Below, one piece after another: positions 41,067 to 56,031 of a stretch of 64,000 bases of DNA (position 1 is the stretch's first letter; every line of letters begins with the position of its first letter). The translations under genes were made by a program, and so were the position numbers. The notes under the pieces were generated by a model. The model searched no databases. It had not been told where the DNA came from and saw nothing but the letters and a program-made list of their open reading frames with translations. Source of the DNA: Luteibacter sp. dw_328 (lineage in GTDB: Bacteria > Pseudomonadota > Gammaproteobacteria > Xanthomonadales > Rhodanobacteraceae); the NCBI RefSeq assembly GCF_018449605.1, contig NZ_JAAVUW010000006.1, positions 248,001 through 312,000 on the forward strand, given 5' to 3'.

Positions 41067-42239
41067 TCAATGCCGTTTACCGAGCCAGCCGCGCGCATCG
41101 ATGGGTTTGCCACCCTGGCGCAGCTCGAAATAGGCGCCGTTGTCACCGGCGGGCGCCGCGGCCGTACCGACGGTTTCGCCAGCCTCGACCATGTCGCCCA
41201 CGCCGTGCAGCAGCGTTTCGTTGTTGCCGTACATACTCATGAAGCCGTTGCCGTGGTTCACGATGATCATCATGCCGTAGCCGCGCAGGAAGTTCGCGAA
41301 GACGACGCGGCCACGCGCTACGGCCTTCACTTCGCTGCCGCGCGCCGCGACGATGATCACACCGCTACCGTAGGCGTGCACCGGACCGTTGGTCGGCCAG
41401 GGCAGGTTGCCGCGAAGGTTGCCCATGGGTGCGGCGGCAGGCGCGCCCTTCGGCGTGGGAGCGGGCTCGGCGGCCTTGGCCGCTTCGTCGATCACCTTCT
41501 GCAGCCGGGCGACCAGGGCATTCATGTCCTGCTCGTTCTGCTTGAGCGCGGCGATGCGCTGGGCCTGGTCCTTGAATTTGGAATCCGCCTCGACCACCAG
41601 TTTCTGTTGCTCGCTGCGTTGCTTTTCCAGTTCGCCGGTGCGCTTTTCGCGTTCGGCCCGGGTCGCCTCGAGCTTGTCCTGCTCGGCGGTGATGGCGGTT
41701 TCGACCTCCTGCAGGCGGGAAAGATCCGCGAGCAGGCCACGGATGCGCTCGACCCGGTTCTCCTGGAAGTAGCGGGAGTAGGCGAGGGCGCGGGAAATGC
41801 GGTTGACGTCTTCGTCGCCGAGAAGGAGTTGGAGGTCGGATCCGCGGCCGAGCGTGTACGTGGCCCGGAGCAGGTCGCTCAGCGCGCCCTTCTGCTGGTC
41901 GAGGCCGGCCTGCATCCCGGCCCGTTGGTCGTTCAGTTGGGCGAGGTCGCGCTTGCGCGCTTCCAGCTCCGTGTCCGTTTCACGAACGGCCTTGGCTGCG
42001 GCCGAGACCTGCTCGGCCTGCCTGGCCAGGGCGGCATTCGCGCTGTCCCGGGCGTTGGCGGTGTCCCGCTGGTCCTTGGTCAGGCCCTCGATCTCCTTGC
42101 GCACCCCGTCGAGCTTCTGCCGGGCGTCGTCCTGCTCGGACCGGGTCTTGGCGTCCTGTGCAGCGAAGGCGGGCGGTAAGGGAGCCGTGGCGAGGAGGAT
42201 GAGGGTCAGGAGGAGGGGGAGGCGAGGGAGTGGGCGCAT
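41067..42239 (-). CDS. envC: Murein hydrolase activator EnvC-type protein
   Basis: A 390-residue exported protein. After the signal peptide (LPLLLTLILLATAPLPPAFA) residues about 25-250 form long coiled coils (for example RSEQDDARQKLDGVRKEIEG, AERSEREKRTGELEKQRSEQ-like heptads). The C-terminal LytM/M23 domain lacks the zinc ligands: the usual HxGxD is replaced by YGSGVIIVAARG and the HxH by FELR. This is the degenerate, non-catalytic LytM of EnvC, which recruits and activates amidases at the division site. Starts ATG 42239. Followed closely by ctpA; a REP pair lies upstream. Confidence 0.9.
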   Translation of the reverse strand: MRPLPRLPLLLTLILLATAPLPPAFAAQDAKTRSEQDDARQKLDGVRKEIEGLTKDQRDTANARDSANAALARQAEQVSAAAKAVRETDTELEARKRDLAQLNDQRAGMQAGLDQQKGALSDLLRATYTLGRGSDLQLLLGDEDVNRISRALAYSRYFQENRVERIRGLLADLSRLQEVETAITAEQDKLEATRAEREKRTGELEKQRSEQQKLVVEADSKFKDQAQRIAALKQNEQDMNALVARLQKVIDEAAKAAEPAPTPKGAPAAAPMGNLRGNLPWPTNGPVHAYGSGVIIVAARGSEVKAVARGRVVFANFLRGYGMMIIVNHGNGFMSMYGNNETLLHGVGDMVEAGETVGTAAAPAGDNGAYFELRQGGKPIDARGWLGKRH

Positions 42240-42284
42240 CGGGCGATTATTACCTATACGGTGGTGGAGCCGCCTGCCGGCGGT

Positions 42285-42383
42285 TCGCCGATGAATCGGC
42301 TCGTACGGGGCAGGGCCCGGTCCGGCCCATTCGTCGGGTTGCTGGCCTCGCCGTGGCTTGGCAGGAGCCGATTCATCGGCGAT
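42285..42383. repeat. Inverted pair of REP elements
   Basis: Two copies of the GCCGATTCATCGGC core face each other: 42285-42306 and 42361-42383. They lie in the 382-base gap between the divergent envC and gltB genes, on the envC side. This gap otherwise holds the gltB promoter and leader; no gene was seen. Confidence 0.82.
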
Positions 42384-42488
42384 GGCTGGTATGGCCCTCA
42401 ACCCGCCCCGTAGCCCGTTTCCACGAAGTGGTCTAGGCACGCGCGACGTAAGAATTCCGTTCGCTTTCCGTTTGGACGTCTGAACGCT

Positions 42489-42518
42489 TTGACGCAGCGC
42501 GACAAATATGACTAAAGT
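42489..42518 (+). promoter_or_regulatory. Sigma70-type promoter of gltBD
   Basis: TTGACG (42489-42494), an 18-base spacer and TAAAGT (42513-42518). Transcription would begin near 42525, leaving a leader of about 100 bases before ATG 42622. This rules out the ATG at 42508 as a start codon. Confidence 0.65.
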
Positions 42519-42621
42519 GGGCCGCAAGCCCCTTCGCGTGCACGTGATGGTCGACCGTTCCAGGTCGCGGGGCCACGTGCTCGCCAGATTTCCCAGCACA
42601 ACCTTATGCCCCAGGAGGCGG

Positions 42622-48506
<5,885 letters not shown>

Positions 48507-48597
48507 TCGACCGCCCGGAGCCCGGCCGTTTCTGCAAAACCTTGCGGCAGCGGGTAGGGCACAATAGGTCCATGCTCCTCCGGGCCACTCCCCACCC

Positions 48598-49365
48598 ATG
48601 TGCCTGATCGCCTTCGCCTGGCATGTCCATCCGCGCTGGCGGCTGGTGCTTGTCGGCAATCGCGACGAGTTCCACGCGCGTCCGACGGAGCCGCTCGCCC
48701 CGTGGGTTGAAGCACCCGATGTGATCGCCGGGCGCGATCTCGAAGCCGGTGGCACCTGGGCAGGCGTGGCGCCGCATGGCCGCGTCAGCGTCATCACCAA
48801 CGTGCGCGACATGACGGCGGACCACAGCGGGCTGTCGCGTGGGCTGTTGGTGGCGGACTACCTCGGCTCCAACGTGCCCGCCCGCGCCCACGCGATCGAA
48901 CTGATGTCCAGCGCCAAAGGCTACCGCCCCTTCAACCTGCTGACCTTCGACCACGACGATGCCTATTACCTGGGCAATCATCCGAACGCCCGGGCGCAGC
49001 GGGTCGAGCCGGGCGTGCACGGCCTGAGTAATGCGGACTTCAACGCCCCCTGGCCGAAGACGCAGGCCCTGGTCGAGCACCTCACGACCTGGGTGGCCAA
49101 CGACACGGAGACCGATGTCGATGCGCTATTCCAACTGGTTGCCGACCAGGGTGCGTGGCCGGACGATGTCCTCCCCGATACAGGCGTCGGCATCGAACGC
49201 GAGCGATTCCTTTCCAGCGCCTTCATCGTCGGTGAGACCTATGGCACCCGCGCCAGCACGGTCATCCTGGTCGATCACGACGATAGCGCGGTGATCGCGG
49301 AGCGCCGCTTCGGCCCCCACGGCGTACCGCAGGGCGAGACCCGCTACGACGTCGCCCGCGCCTGA
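48598..49365 (+). CDS. NRDE (TANGO2-like) family protein
   Basis: A 255-residue protein beginning MCLIAF, with the conserved Cys2, and the family signature GNRDEFHARPTEPLAPW followed by AGRDLEAGGTWAGV and NVRDM. The C-terminal TYGTRASTVILVD and ERRFGPHG complete the pattern. TANGO2-family proteins resemble N-terminal-nucleophile hydrolases and have been linked to heme and lipid handling, but the bacterial role is not settled. Follows gltD by 91 bases on the same strand. Confidence 0.9.
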   Translation: MCLIAFAWHVHPRWRLVLVGNRDEFHARPTEPLAPWVEAPDVIAGRDLEAGGTWAGVAPHGRVSVITNVRDMTADHSGLSRGLLVADYLGSNVPARAHAIELMSSAKGYRPFNLLTFDHDDAYYLGNHPNARAQRVEPGVHGLSNADFNAPWPKTQALVEHLTTWVANDTETDVDALFQLVADQGAWPDDVLPDTGVGIERERFLSSAFIVGETYGTRASTVILVDHDDSAVIAERRFGPHGVPQGETRYDVARA

Positions 49366-49485
49366 CCGAAGCGGTTGTTGGCGTAGAAGCGAGAGTCTTT
49401 TGCCTGAAGGGCGATTGATCCACACCCTGCCAGCCCCGACGATGAGTGGGTCAGACATCGTTCCCCCCTCTTTCGGAGCTTTCCC

Positions 49486-50280
49486 ATGAACATCGATCTC
49501 AGCAAGCGCAGCGCCATCGTCAGCGGTTCCACCGCCGGTATCGGTCTGGCCATTGCCACGGGTCTCGCGGCCGCCGGCGCCGAAGTGGTCGTCACCGGTC
49601 GTACCCAGGCCCGCGTGGACGAAGCCCTCGCCACCATCCGCAAGGACGTACCCAACGCGAAGCTCAAGGGTGTCGCTGCCGATCTGGGCACGGCCGAGGG
49701 CGCCGCCACGCTGATCAAAGCCGTGCCGGAGACCGATATCCTGGTCAACAACCTCGGCATCTTCGAGCCCAAGGGCTTCTTCGACATCGACGACGCGGAG
49801 TGGACGCGCTTTTTCGAAGTGAACGTGAACTCGGGCGTGCGCCTCTCGCGTCACTACGCCAAGGGCATGGCCGAGCGCGGCTGGGGCCGCGTGCAGTTCA
49901 TCTCCAGCGAGTCCGCCGTGCAGGTGCCGGCCGAAATGGTCCACTACGGCGTGACCAAGACGGCGCAGCTGGGTGTCTCGCGCGGCCTGGCCGAGGTGAT
50001 GTCGGGCACCGGCGTGACGGTTAACGCCATCCTTCCCGGTCCGACCCTGTCCGAGGGCGTCAGCGAATTCTTCGGCAAGATTGCCAAGGACCAGGGCAAG
50101 TCGCTGGAAGAGGTCGAGCGTGACTTCATCCAGACCCACCGCCCCACGTCGCTGATCAAGCGCCTTCTGAGCGTTGAGGAAGTGGCCAACGTGTCGGTGT
50201 ACCTGGCCTCGGAGCAGGCGTCAGGCACGACAGGCGCGGCGATCCGCGTCGACGGCGGCGTGACCCGCTCGATTATCTGA
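49486..50280 (+). CDS. Short-chain dehydrogenase/reductase
   Basis: A 264-residue NAD(P)-dependent oxidoreductase. The cofactor motif SGSTAGIG is at about 13-20, NNLG follows beta-4 (DILVNNLGIFE), and the catalytic Ser (FISSESAVQ) and YxxxK (HYGVTKTA) are present. The C-terminus SGTTGAAIRVDGGVTRSII is the normal SDR end. The segment between residues about 190 and 225 carries a longer helix than classic SDRs. Substrate unknown. GGAG lies eight bases before ATG 49486. Confidence 0.9.
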   Translation: MNIDLSKRSAIVSGSTAGIGLAIATGLAAAGAEVVVTGRTQARVDEALATIRKDVPNAKLKGVAADLGTAEGAATLIKAVPETDILVNNLGIFEPKGFFDIDDAEWTRFFEVNVNSGVRLSRHYAKGMAERGWGRVQFISSESAVQVPAEMVHYGVTKTAQLGVSRGLAEVMSGTGVTVNAILPGPTLSEGVSEFFGKIAKDQGKSLEEVERDFIQTHRPTSLIKRLLSVEEVANVSVYLASEQASGTTGAAIRVDGGVTRSII

Positions 50281-50331
50281 ACGCGCGCACCGATCGCCAG
50301 GGACGGCGATTGACAATAATGGACGTGATAC

Positions 50332-50670
50332 CTAGATTGCCGCGATAGCCGACCTGGGATCGGCGCACAGGATCAAGGAATGTTCAGTGCTATCGCGGCG
50401 TTCGTCATCGCCTGCCTCATGCCGTCCTTCGGGCGGTGGTACGCGAAACGCCGGAAGAAGCGTCAGCCAACCGTACCGTAGAACGGCTCTCGTGCAGCCA
50501 CGTACTTGTCCAGACGCATCGTCACTGTGGTTGGCTTCAAGCGCGGACCGCGGGCGAAAGTAGCAGGCCAGCACGGTGAAGATCATCGCCTCATGCAGCG
50601 GCCGGAAGTCCGCGGTGAACGGGCAGTTGATGAATACGCTGGTGAGGTCGCGGTCGATCCCTCGAGCCAT
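50332..50670 (-). pseudogene. Frameshifted remnant of a conserved FINCPF-type protein
   Basis: The frame opens RDLTSVFINCPFTADF then FRPLHEAMIFTVLACYF and RPRSALEANHSDDASGQVR, which recalls a widespread family beginning VFINCPFDDAYKPLFEAL followed by CGFVPRCALE. In the same region another frame continues the expected RLDKYVAARE sequence, so one frameshift separates them. Beyond this the reading degenerates. The intact family is longer. The gap after the SDR gene (50281-50870) contains only this remnant. Confidence 0.6.
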
Positions 50671-50870
50671 GGTGGCTTACTTCCTGTTCGGCATTTTCCG
50701 CGACGTATCCGTCGTCGTCGAGGCGGACGATGGGGCCTTTGGCAGTTCACCGCGCATGTTTCAGCAGCTTCCCCGTCGCACTGGACTACGTCAGGCGCGG
50801 AGCTCAATGAGGAACATCTTGTCGCGCACCGGTCTTCGCATCCGTCGCGGAATGATCGGCTTAAGAAAGA
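50671..50870. other. Intergenic stretch, nothing recognisable
   Basis: Two hundred bases between the remnant gene and the ychJ-like gene. One minus-strand frame (IVRLDDDGYVAENAEQE) looks protein-like but has no start or continuation. No promoter, terminator or RNA gene is supported. Confidence 0.4.
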
Positions 50871-51260
50871 TCAGTCGAGGGCGCCGTCGACGTAGAACCA
50901 ACGCCCGCCTTCGCGCACGAAACGGCTGGTCTCGCGCATGCGCTCCGCACTGCCACCGCCCATACGTAGCCGCGCCACGAACGCCACGATCGCCGTGTCC
51001 GGCGTCGGGTTTTCGTGGCGCTTCACGCTGAGACCCAGCCACGTCGGTTTGGGCGATTGCGTCGCCAGACCGAGTTCGACAGGTCGTGTGCTTTCGTGCC
51101 ACGTCGCCAGCAGGTAGTCCTCGAGGCCGAGCACGTAGGCGCTATAACGCGACCGCATCAGCGCTTCGGCCGTCGGTGCCGCTTCACCGGCATGCCAGCG
51201 GCCGCAACAGTCCGCGAGGCTGGCGCCGGACCCACAGGGACAGGGTGTGGAGAGGGGCAT
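50871..51260 (-). CDS. YchJ-like SEC-C motif protein (UPF0225)
   Basis: A 129-residue protein. The N-terminal SEC-C zinc motif is [17 protein letters not shown], followed by the YchJ domain ([45 protein letters not shown]). The C-terminus ends in [16 protein letters not shown]. The second SEC-C motif that many family members carry at the C-terminus is absent. Function unknown; the zinc motif resembles that of SecA. ATG 51260 is used; upstream starts do not fit the family. Confidence 0.85.
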   Translation of the reverse strand: MPLSTPCPCGSGASLADCCGRWHAGEAAPTAEALMRSRYSAYVLGLEDYLLATWHESTRPVELGLATQSPKPTWLGLSVKRHENPTPDTAIVAFVARLRMGGGSAERMRETSRFVREGGRWFYVDGALD

Positions 51261-51307
51261 CGGCAGGGCCACTGATTCGGGGACCGGCATCCTAGCAGGC
51301 AGCGGCC

Positions 51308-51844
51308 TTAGTCGATCTTGCCGGACACGATGAGTGGCGTGAGGTCGTAGCCCATCGCTGTGGCCTGTTTCTTCAATGACTCGAAGGTCGCCCGATCCAT
51401 GCTGGGTTCGCGCGACAGGATCCAAAGATACTTCCGCCCCGGCTGGCCCACGAGGGCCCATCGGTAGTCGCTATCCAGGGCGAGCACCCAATAATCGGCC
51501 CAGACCATCGGCACCCACGACAGCCAGGCCGGGGCGAAGCGCACCTGCAGCTTGCCTCGGGCGAAATTGTCCGGGCGGCGAGCCACGCCATCGCTGGCGA
51601 TGGTCTTCCCCTCAGCCGTGACGCAGGCGTTGTGTACGGCGACCGTGCCGTCCGGATTCGGCTCGTAGTGGGCGGTGACGTCGCGCTCGCATTTGCGCTG
51701 GAACCACATGGGCAGGCGGGCGATCTCGTGCCATGTGCCGGCGTAGCGGGCCAGATCGAGGTCGGGCACGGGCGCAAGGGGAACGGTGGCGACGGCGGTG
51801 GACGTGGCCATGGCCAGAGAAAGGGCGACGAAAAGATCGCGCAT
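51308..51844 (-). CDS. Bacterial lipocalin (Blc-like)
   Basis: A 178-residue exported lipocalin that likely binds lipids in the periplasm. The signal peptide ([16 protein letters not shown]) has no lipobox, unlike E. coli Blc, so it should be soluble. Lipocalin motif 1 is [15 protein letters not shown], followed by [44 protein letters not shown] and the [11 protein letters not shown] end. All strand blocks of the family are present. Confidence 0.9.
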   Translation of the reverse strand: MRDLFVALSLAMATSTAVATVPLAPVPDLDLARYAGTWHEIARLPMWFQRKCERDVTAHYEPNPDGTVAVHNACVTAEGKTIASDGVARRPDNFARGKLQVRFAPAWLSWVPMVWADYWVLALDSDYRWALVGQPGRKYLWILSREPSMDRATFESLKKQATAMGYDLTPLIVSGKID

Positions 51845-51933
51845 GGCGGTGCATTCCTGTGGAGCGGATTCCCTACGATGCCCTGCGGCGGTGAACTACA
51901 ACTAAATCCTACGAGTTCCCGGCCGATAACGAG

Positions 51934-52386
51934 GTGGAGCCGACCAGAGACACCGCCGCAATGGGCCCCAAATCAACGCCCCGACCCCTATGGACCCGCC
52001 TGCGTGAGAACCTCACCTGGCGGCCGAAGGTCCATTTCGACCAGGAGTCAGGCGTTGTCGTGGTTCACTTGGGCCCGTTCCGTACGCGCGAGGTGGCGAT
52101 GGAGCGGATCCGGCGCATCGAGGCTGGCAACCGGGACAATACGACGGCCGACACGGTGTTTGTGTTCTTCCATATCGACGGTGAGCCCGTGCTGGCGGTA
52201 TCCGAGCTGGATAGCGGCTTCGCGGCCTTGGTCGCGGTGATGCGCGAGTACTTCCCGGGCATCGAGAAGTGGGAGGAGGGGGTGCCGCCGGCCCGCTTCC
52301 AGCTGGCCTCGGTAGAGTTGTGGAAGCGGCCAACGATCGATAGCGACCCGACCGACGACGATCCGCTCAGTCCGCCGCAGGCCTGA
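51934..52386 (+). CDS. Hypothetical protein, about 150 residues
   Basis: The longest form starts at GTG 51934; ATG 51961 would give 141 residues (MGPKSTPRPLWTRLRENLT). The middle is a compact alpha/beta segment (VVVVHLGPFRTREVAMERIRR, DTVFVFFHIDGEPVLAVSEL) and the end is acidic (SDPTDDDPLSPP). No signal or membrane segment. I do not recognise a family. It converges on and overlaps hutD by 20 bases. Confidence 0.6.
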   Translation: MEPTRDTAAMGPKSTPRPLWTRLRENLTWRPKVHFDQESGVVVVHLGPFRTREVAMERIRRIEAGNRDNTTADTVFVFFHIDGEPVLAVSELDSGFAALVAVMREYFPGIEKWEEGVPPARFQLASVELWKRPTIDSDPTDDDPLSPPQA

Positions 52387-52927
52387 CCCGGACGAGCAGG
52401 GCCGTGGCGTCTGCTGCTAGCGTGAGCTCGCCGACGCCACGCACGCTGTCGCCGGCATGCACGGGCCGCGTCGCGTTGCCATCGATATGCGCTTCGCCCC
52501 GCGCCAGATAGACCAGGGCGGTCTCGCTGTCGAGCGTCAACGTCATGGGCCCGCGCATCACCTCGATGACGCCCCGCATCGCACCACGACGCACCATCAG
52601 ATTGAAATCTCGCGTCGCGCCGCCGGCCAGTACGACCTCGACGGCTGCCTCACCCGCGAAGGCAAACGGCAGGCAAGGCGTCGTCAACGCATGCTCGCGA
52701 TCGTCATCCAGCCTCATCGTGAAGCCATCGCCCTCGAGCAGCACGATGGTCCGATCGATACCCGGAAAACGCGAGAACGGCGATGCCGTGTCGACGTCCG
52801 CAATGCTCACGCGCCAGACGAAGTCATCCATCGTCGCGCCGCCTGGTTCAACCGCGATCTCACGCGTGATACCCAGGCCGTTCTTCCACGGTACGGCCTT
52901 CAGCGCGGCAAAGGGAATGATGGTCAT
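52367..52927 (-). CDS. HutD family protein
   Basis: A 186-residue cupin-like protein of the HutD family. The N-terminus LKAVPWKNGLGITREIAVEP is the family signature, followed by FVWRVSIADVDTASPFSRFPGIDRTI, the MRL...PFAFAGEA core and FNLMVRR. HutD is usually found with histidine-utilisation genes, where it may regulate flux; none are nearby here. ATG 52927 overlaps the dinG stop (ATGA), so it is translationally coupled to dinG. Confidence 0.85.
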   Translation of the reverse strand: MTIIPFAALKAVPWKNGLGITREIAVEPGGATMDDFVWRVSIADVDTASPFSRFPGIDRTIVLLEGDGFTMRLDDDREHALTTPCLPFAFAGEAAVEVVLAGGATRDFNLMVRRGAMRGVIEVMRGPMTLTLDSETALVYLARGEAHIDGNATRPVHAGDSVRGVGELTLAADATALLVRVRPAAD

Positions 52928-55020
52928 GCGACGCGCTCGATGTTGCGGGCGAACGGCGGCAGGGCGCGAAGCATGCCCGTGCCGTAGCGTTTGGTAATGA
53001 CGCGGCGATCCAGCAGCACGATACGCCCGGTATCGGTCTCGGTACGGATCAGGCGGCCGCAATACTGGGTGAGGATGCGCGTGGCATCCGGCACGCTCAC
53101 TTCGATGAAGGGATTGCGCCCGCGCGACTCCAGCCACTCCGCATACGTCGCGCCCACCGGGTCGGTGGGTACGGCGAAGGGCAACTGCGTCACGACCACG
53201 GTCTCGCAGAGCTTGCCCGGCAGGTCGAGACCTTCGCCGAACGAGGCGAGGCCGAACAGGGTGCTGCCCTTGCCGGCTTCGATGTCTTCACGGTGCTCGG
53301 CGATGAGTTGCGCCTTCGACAGCGAGCCCTGCGCGCGTACCTTGCGCACGAACTCGATCGGCAGGATCTGCAGCACGCGATCGAGCTTGGCACGAGAGGT
53401 GAACAGCACGAGGTTGCCAGCGTCCCAGTCGAGGTTCTTCGCCAGCCAGCCTGACACTTCGCGCGCATGGCCTTCGCGATCGTCCGGCATGGCGGTGAGT
53501 GCGGGCACGGTGAGCGTGGCCTGCCTTTCCAGGTCGAAGGGCGAGGGCAGGCTGAGCGTGAGGGCGTCGTTGGGCAGGCCGACCGAATCGGCGAAGCCGC
53601 GGAAGTTGCCACCCGCGCTCAGCGTGGCCGAGGTCATCACCACGGCCGAGGCGTTGTCCCAGAGCACGGTGCGCAGCAGGCCACCGGCCGACACCGCGGA
53701 AGCATGGCAGACGAGCTGCTGCTCGGGCGTCATCGTGACCCAGCGAGCAAGCGGTGGCGCGTTCTCGCGATCGTCGGTGGACCACGCATACCAGGTGCGT
53801 ACCTGGCGATCGAGGCGCTCCAGCGCCACGCCGAGTTCGCGCGACAGCGCTTCCTGGGTCGGACCACCGGCCTCCATTTCCACCACGGTACGGCGGACCG
53901 TGCGCAGCCAGCGCTGGATGTCCTTGGTCACCAGGTGCAGATGCTCGGCGTGCATCTTCCAGTTCTCCGGAAGTTGGCCGAGCGAGGCACGGAACACGGG
54001 TTCGGTTTCGCTGGACGATGGCGTCCACGACATGCGGATCTCGCGCTCGATTTCCTCGAGCGCGCCGGACATCGTCACCAGCTTCTCGTCGCCCGCTTCG
54101 AGCGAGAGGTTGCCGATGCTTTCCTTGTCGGTCAGCGAATACGCGGCGTGGATCTGATTCTGCAGGCGGCCGATGCGACGCACGGCCGTGGCCAGATGCA
54201 CGTCGGCGGCGCCACGGTCGATCGCCTTGGCGGGCACGTGGTGTGCCTCATCAAAAATGTAGAGGGTCTCTTCCGGCTTGGGCAGGATCACGCCGCCGAA
54301 GGTGTCTTCGTCCCGCGGCATCGTCAGGTCGGCAAGCACGAGGTCCTGGTTGGCGACCACGATATCGGCCTCACCGATGAGCCGGCGGGCGACGAAGAAC
54401 GGGCAGACCGCGAAAGCACCGCACTTGCGACCCGTGCAGCCGCCCGCGCTCGTGGTCACCATGCCGCGCACCAGGTCCGACAGCGGCTCGGGGCTGGTGT
54501 CGATATCGCCATTCCACTCGCGCGATTCGAAGGCCTGGCTGAGTTTCGCCACGGCCTTGGTATCGCGCTCCGCCGGCGGACGTGCCCAAAGCGCGACGTC
54601 GGCGTCGAACTCGAAGCCCCCCTGGGCCGTCGGCTCCGCACCGGCCATGCGCAGATTGCGCGGGCACAGGTAACGGGCGCGGCCCTTGGCCAGGGCGATC
54701 TTCGCCTCGACACCGCAAAGCGTCAGGTACTGGGGAATGTCACGCTGGACCAGCTGTTCCTGCAAGGCCACCGTGGCGGTGGCGATCACCAGCTTCTTCT
54801 TCTGGGCGCGAGCGACCTCCAGGCCGGCGATGAGGTAGGCCATGGACTTACCGGTACCGGTCGGCGCCTCGATCACGGCCGCGCCGCCGGGCTCCGCCAG
54901 TGCCTTGGCCACCTCGGCGATCATCTTCAGCTGCGAGGCACGCCCGCGGAACCCCGCAAGGCCGTCCTTCAGCCGCGTATACGCCGCGCGGATCGCGGCT
55001 TTGGTGTCGTCGGTGAGCAT
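52924..55020 (-). CDS. dinG: ATP-dependent DNA helicase, DinG/XPD type
   Basis: A 698-residue iron-sulfur superfamily 2 helicase acting on branched DNA in repair. Walker A is EAPTGTGKSMAYL, the 4Fe-4S cysteines are YLCPRN, GCTGRKC and FAVCPFF, and the DEAH box appears as FDEAHHV. Helicase motifs in the C-terminal half include MTSATLS, LVLFTSRAKLD, FGEGLDLPG and QYCGRLIRTETD. The lengthened region between motifs with Ser/Pro-poor helices is normal for the family. Confidence 0.93.
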   Translation of the reverse strand: MLTDDTKAAIRAAYTRLKDGLAGFRGRASQLKMIAEVAKALAEPGGAAVIEAPTGTGKSMAYLIAGLEVARAQKKKLVIATATVALQEQLVQRDIPQYLTLCGVEAKIALAKGRARYLCPRNLRMAGAEPTAQGGFEFDADVALWARPPAERDTKAVAKLSQAFESREWNGDIDTSPEPLSDLVRGMVTTSAGGCTGRKCGAFAVCPFFVARRLIGEADIVVANQDLVLADLTMPRDEDTFGGVILPKPEETLYIFDEAHHVPAKAIDRGAADVHLATAVRRIGRLQNQIHAAYSLTDKESIGNLSLEAGDEKLVTMSGALEEIEREIRMSWTPSSSETEPVFRASLGQLPENWKMHAEHLHLVTKDIQRWLRTVRRTVVEMEAGGPTQEALSRELGVALERLDRQVRTWYAWSTDDRENAPPLARWVTMTPEQQLVCHASAVSAGGLLRTVLWDNASAVVMTSATLSAGGNFRGFADSVGLPNDALTLSLPSPFDLERQATLTVPALTAMPDDREGHAREVSGWLAKNLDWDAGNLVLFTSRAKLDRVLQILPIEFVRKVRAQGSLSKAQLIAEHREDIEAGKGSTLFGLASFGEGLDLPGKLCETVVVTQLPFAVPTDPVGATYAEWLESRGRNPFIEVSVPDATRILTQYCGRLIRTETDTGRIVLLDRRVITKRYGTGMLRALPPFARNIERVA

Positions 55021-55062
55021 AACCGACCAAGGTTACCTCATACCCGTCTCACCTCACGACGC

Positions 55063-55344
55063 TCAGGCGTGTCGGTTGATGCCGACGGGAGGCACCGGGG
55101 TACCAGCGACAAGGCCGGCGACGACGTAGGTGTGTTCTTCCCATGTGCCGTCGGCTTGCTGGACATGGATTTCGACCGGGCGACCCAGGCTGTCGGACAG
55201 TCCGGGGGCCAGCGCCTCTGCGGCGGCGATCGCCATGGGCTGCGAGGCGTAACGGCCGAGGGGCATGGAGGCACGGCGTACGATCCACGGTCCCTGTGTC
55301 GATTCGCTGTACGGAATAAACAGTTGGGCGGAGCTCGAAGCCAT
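55063..55344 (-). CDS. Small hypothetical protein, 93 residues
   Basis: ATG 55344 has GAGGG five to six bases upstream. The product (MASSSAQLFIPYSESTQGPW...) lacks membrane segments and reads as a small beta-rich domain, with MAIAAAEALAPGLSDSLGR as a helix and RPVEIHVQQADGTWEEHTY as paired strands. I do not recognise the family. Upstream of dinG on the same strand. Confidence 0.6.
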   Translation of the reverse strand: MASSSAQLFIPYSESTQGPWIVRRASMPLGRYASQPMAIAAAEALAPGLSDSLGRPVEIHVQQADGTWEEHTYVVAGLVAGTPVPPVGINRHA

Positions 55345-55446
55345 GGGAACCCTCGCTATCGGTGGGAAGACCTGAGATGGGTAGACCTGACGAAACGCGC
55401 CCCGGGGCGCTGAGTCCACGCTACGCCGCCCCGCCGAAAAAACCCG

Positions 55447-56031
55447 TTAACCCTTGTCGCGCAAGGTCTTGCGGGCGACTTCCTTGCGCCGGAAACAATA
55501 CGGGGCATGCGAGTTGATCAGGCCGGTGGCCTCCAGCCAGGCGAACACGATGGTCGGCCCGACGAAGGTGAAACCGCGCTGGCGCAGGGCCTTCGAGATG
55601 TCCGCCGAGAGAGGGCTGTTCGGCGGCACCGGGCCTTCCCAGGCGATCGGCGCGCCACCCACGACATCCCAGCAGAACCGGGAAAAATCCTCGCCCGCAT
55701 CGCGCATGGCGAGGTAGGCCTTCGCGTTGTTGATCGCAGCGCCGATCTTGCTGCGTGAGCGGATGATCCCGGCGTCGCCGAGCAAGCGGGCGACATCGTC
55801 GGCGCCATAGGCGGCCACGCGCTCCGGATCGAAGCCGTCGAAGGCCCGTCGGAACCCGTCCCGGCGAGCGAGGATGGTGCGCCACGACAGGCCGGCCTGG
55901 AAGCCGTCGAGGATCAGCTTCTCCCATAGCTTGCGTCCGTCGCGCTCAGGCACGCCCCACTCGGTGTCGTGGTAGGCGCGCATGAGCTCGTCGGACTCGC
56001 CCCAGGCACAGCGGGTCTTGCCATCGGTCAT
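55447..56031 (-). CDS. tag: DNA-3-methyladenine glycosylase I
   Basis: A 194-residue base-excision repair enzyme removing 3-methyladenine. The N-terminal CAWGESDELMRAYHDTEWG carries the zinc-binding Cys and His and the base-recognition Glu/Tyr/Trp region; FQAGLSWRTILARRDGFRRAF is the HhH-family helical core; the C-terminal SHAPYCFRR provides the remaining zinc ligands. It overlaps the upstream DUF1993 gene by ATGA and is probably co-expressed with it. Confidence 0.94.
   Translation of the reverse strand: MTDGKTRCAWGESDELMRAYHDTEWGVPERDGRKLWEKLILDGFQAGLSWRTILARRDGFRRAFDGFDPERVAAYGADDVARLLGDAGIIRSRSKIGAAINNAKAYLAMRDAGEDFSRFCWDVVGGAPIAWEGPVPPNSPLSADISKALRQRGFTFVGPTIVFAWLEATGLINSHAPYCFRRKEVARKTLRDKG

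Noticed and set aside
42508-42621. Upstream ATG for gltB
   Set aside because: It overlaps the -10 of the probable promoter; the family begins shortly before CGFG.
53467-55413. Long + strand open frame over dinG
   Set aside because: Shadow of dinG; no start with a ribosome site.
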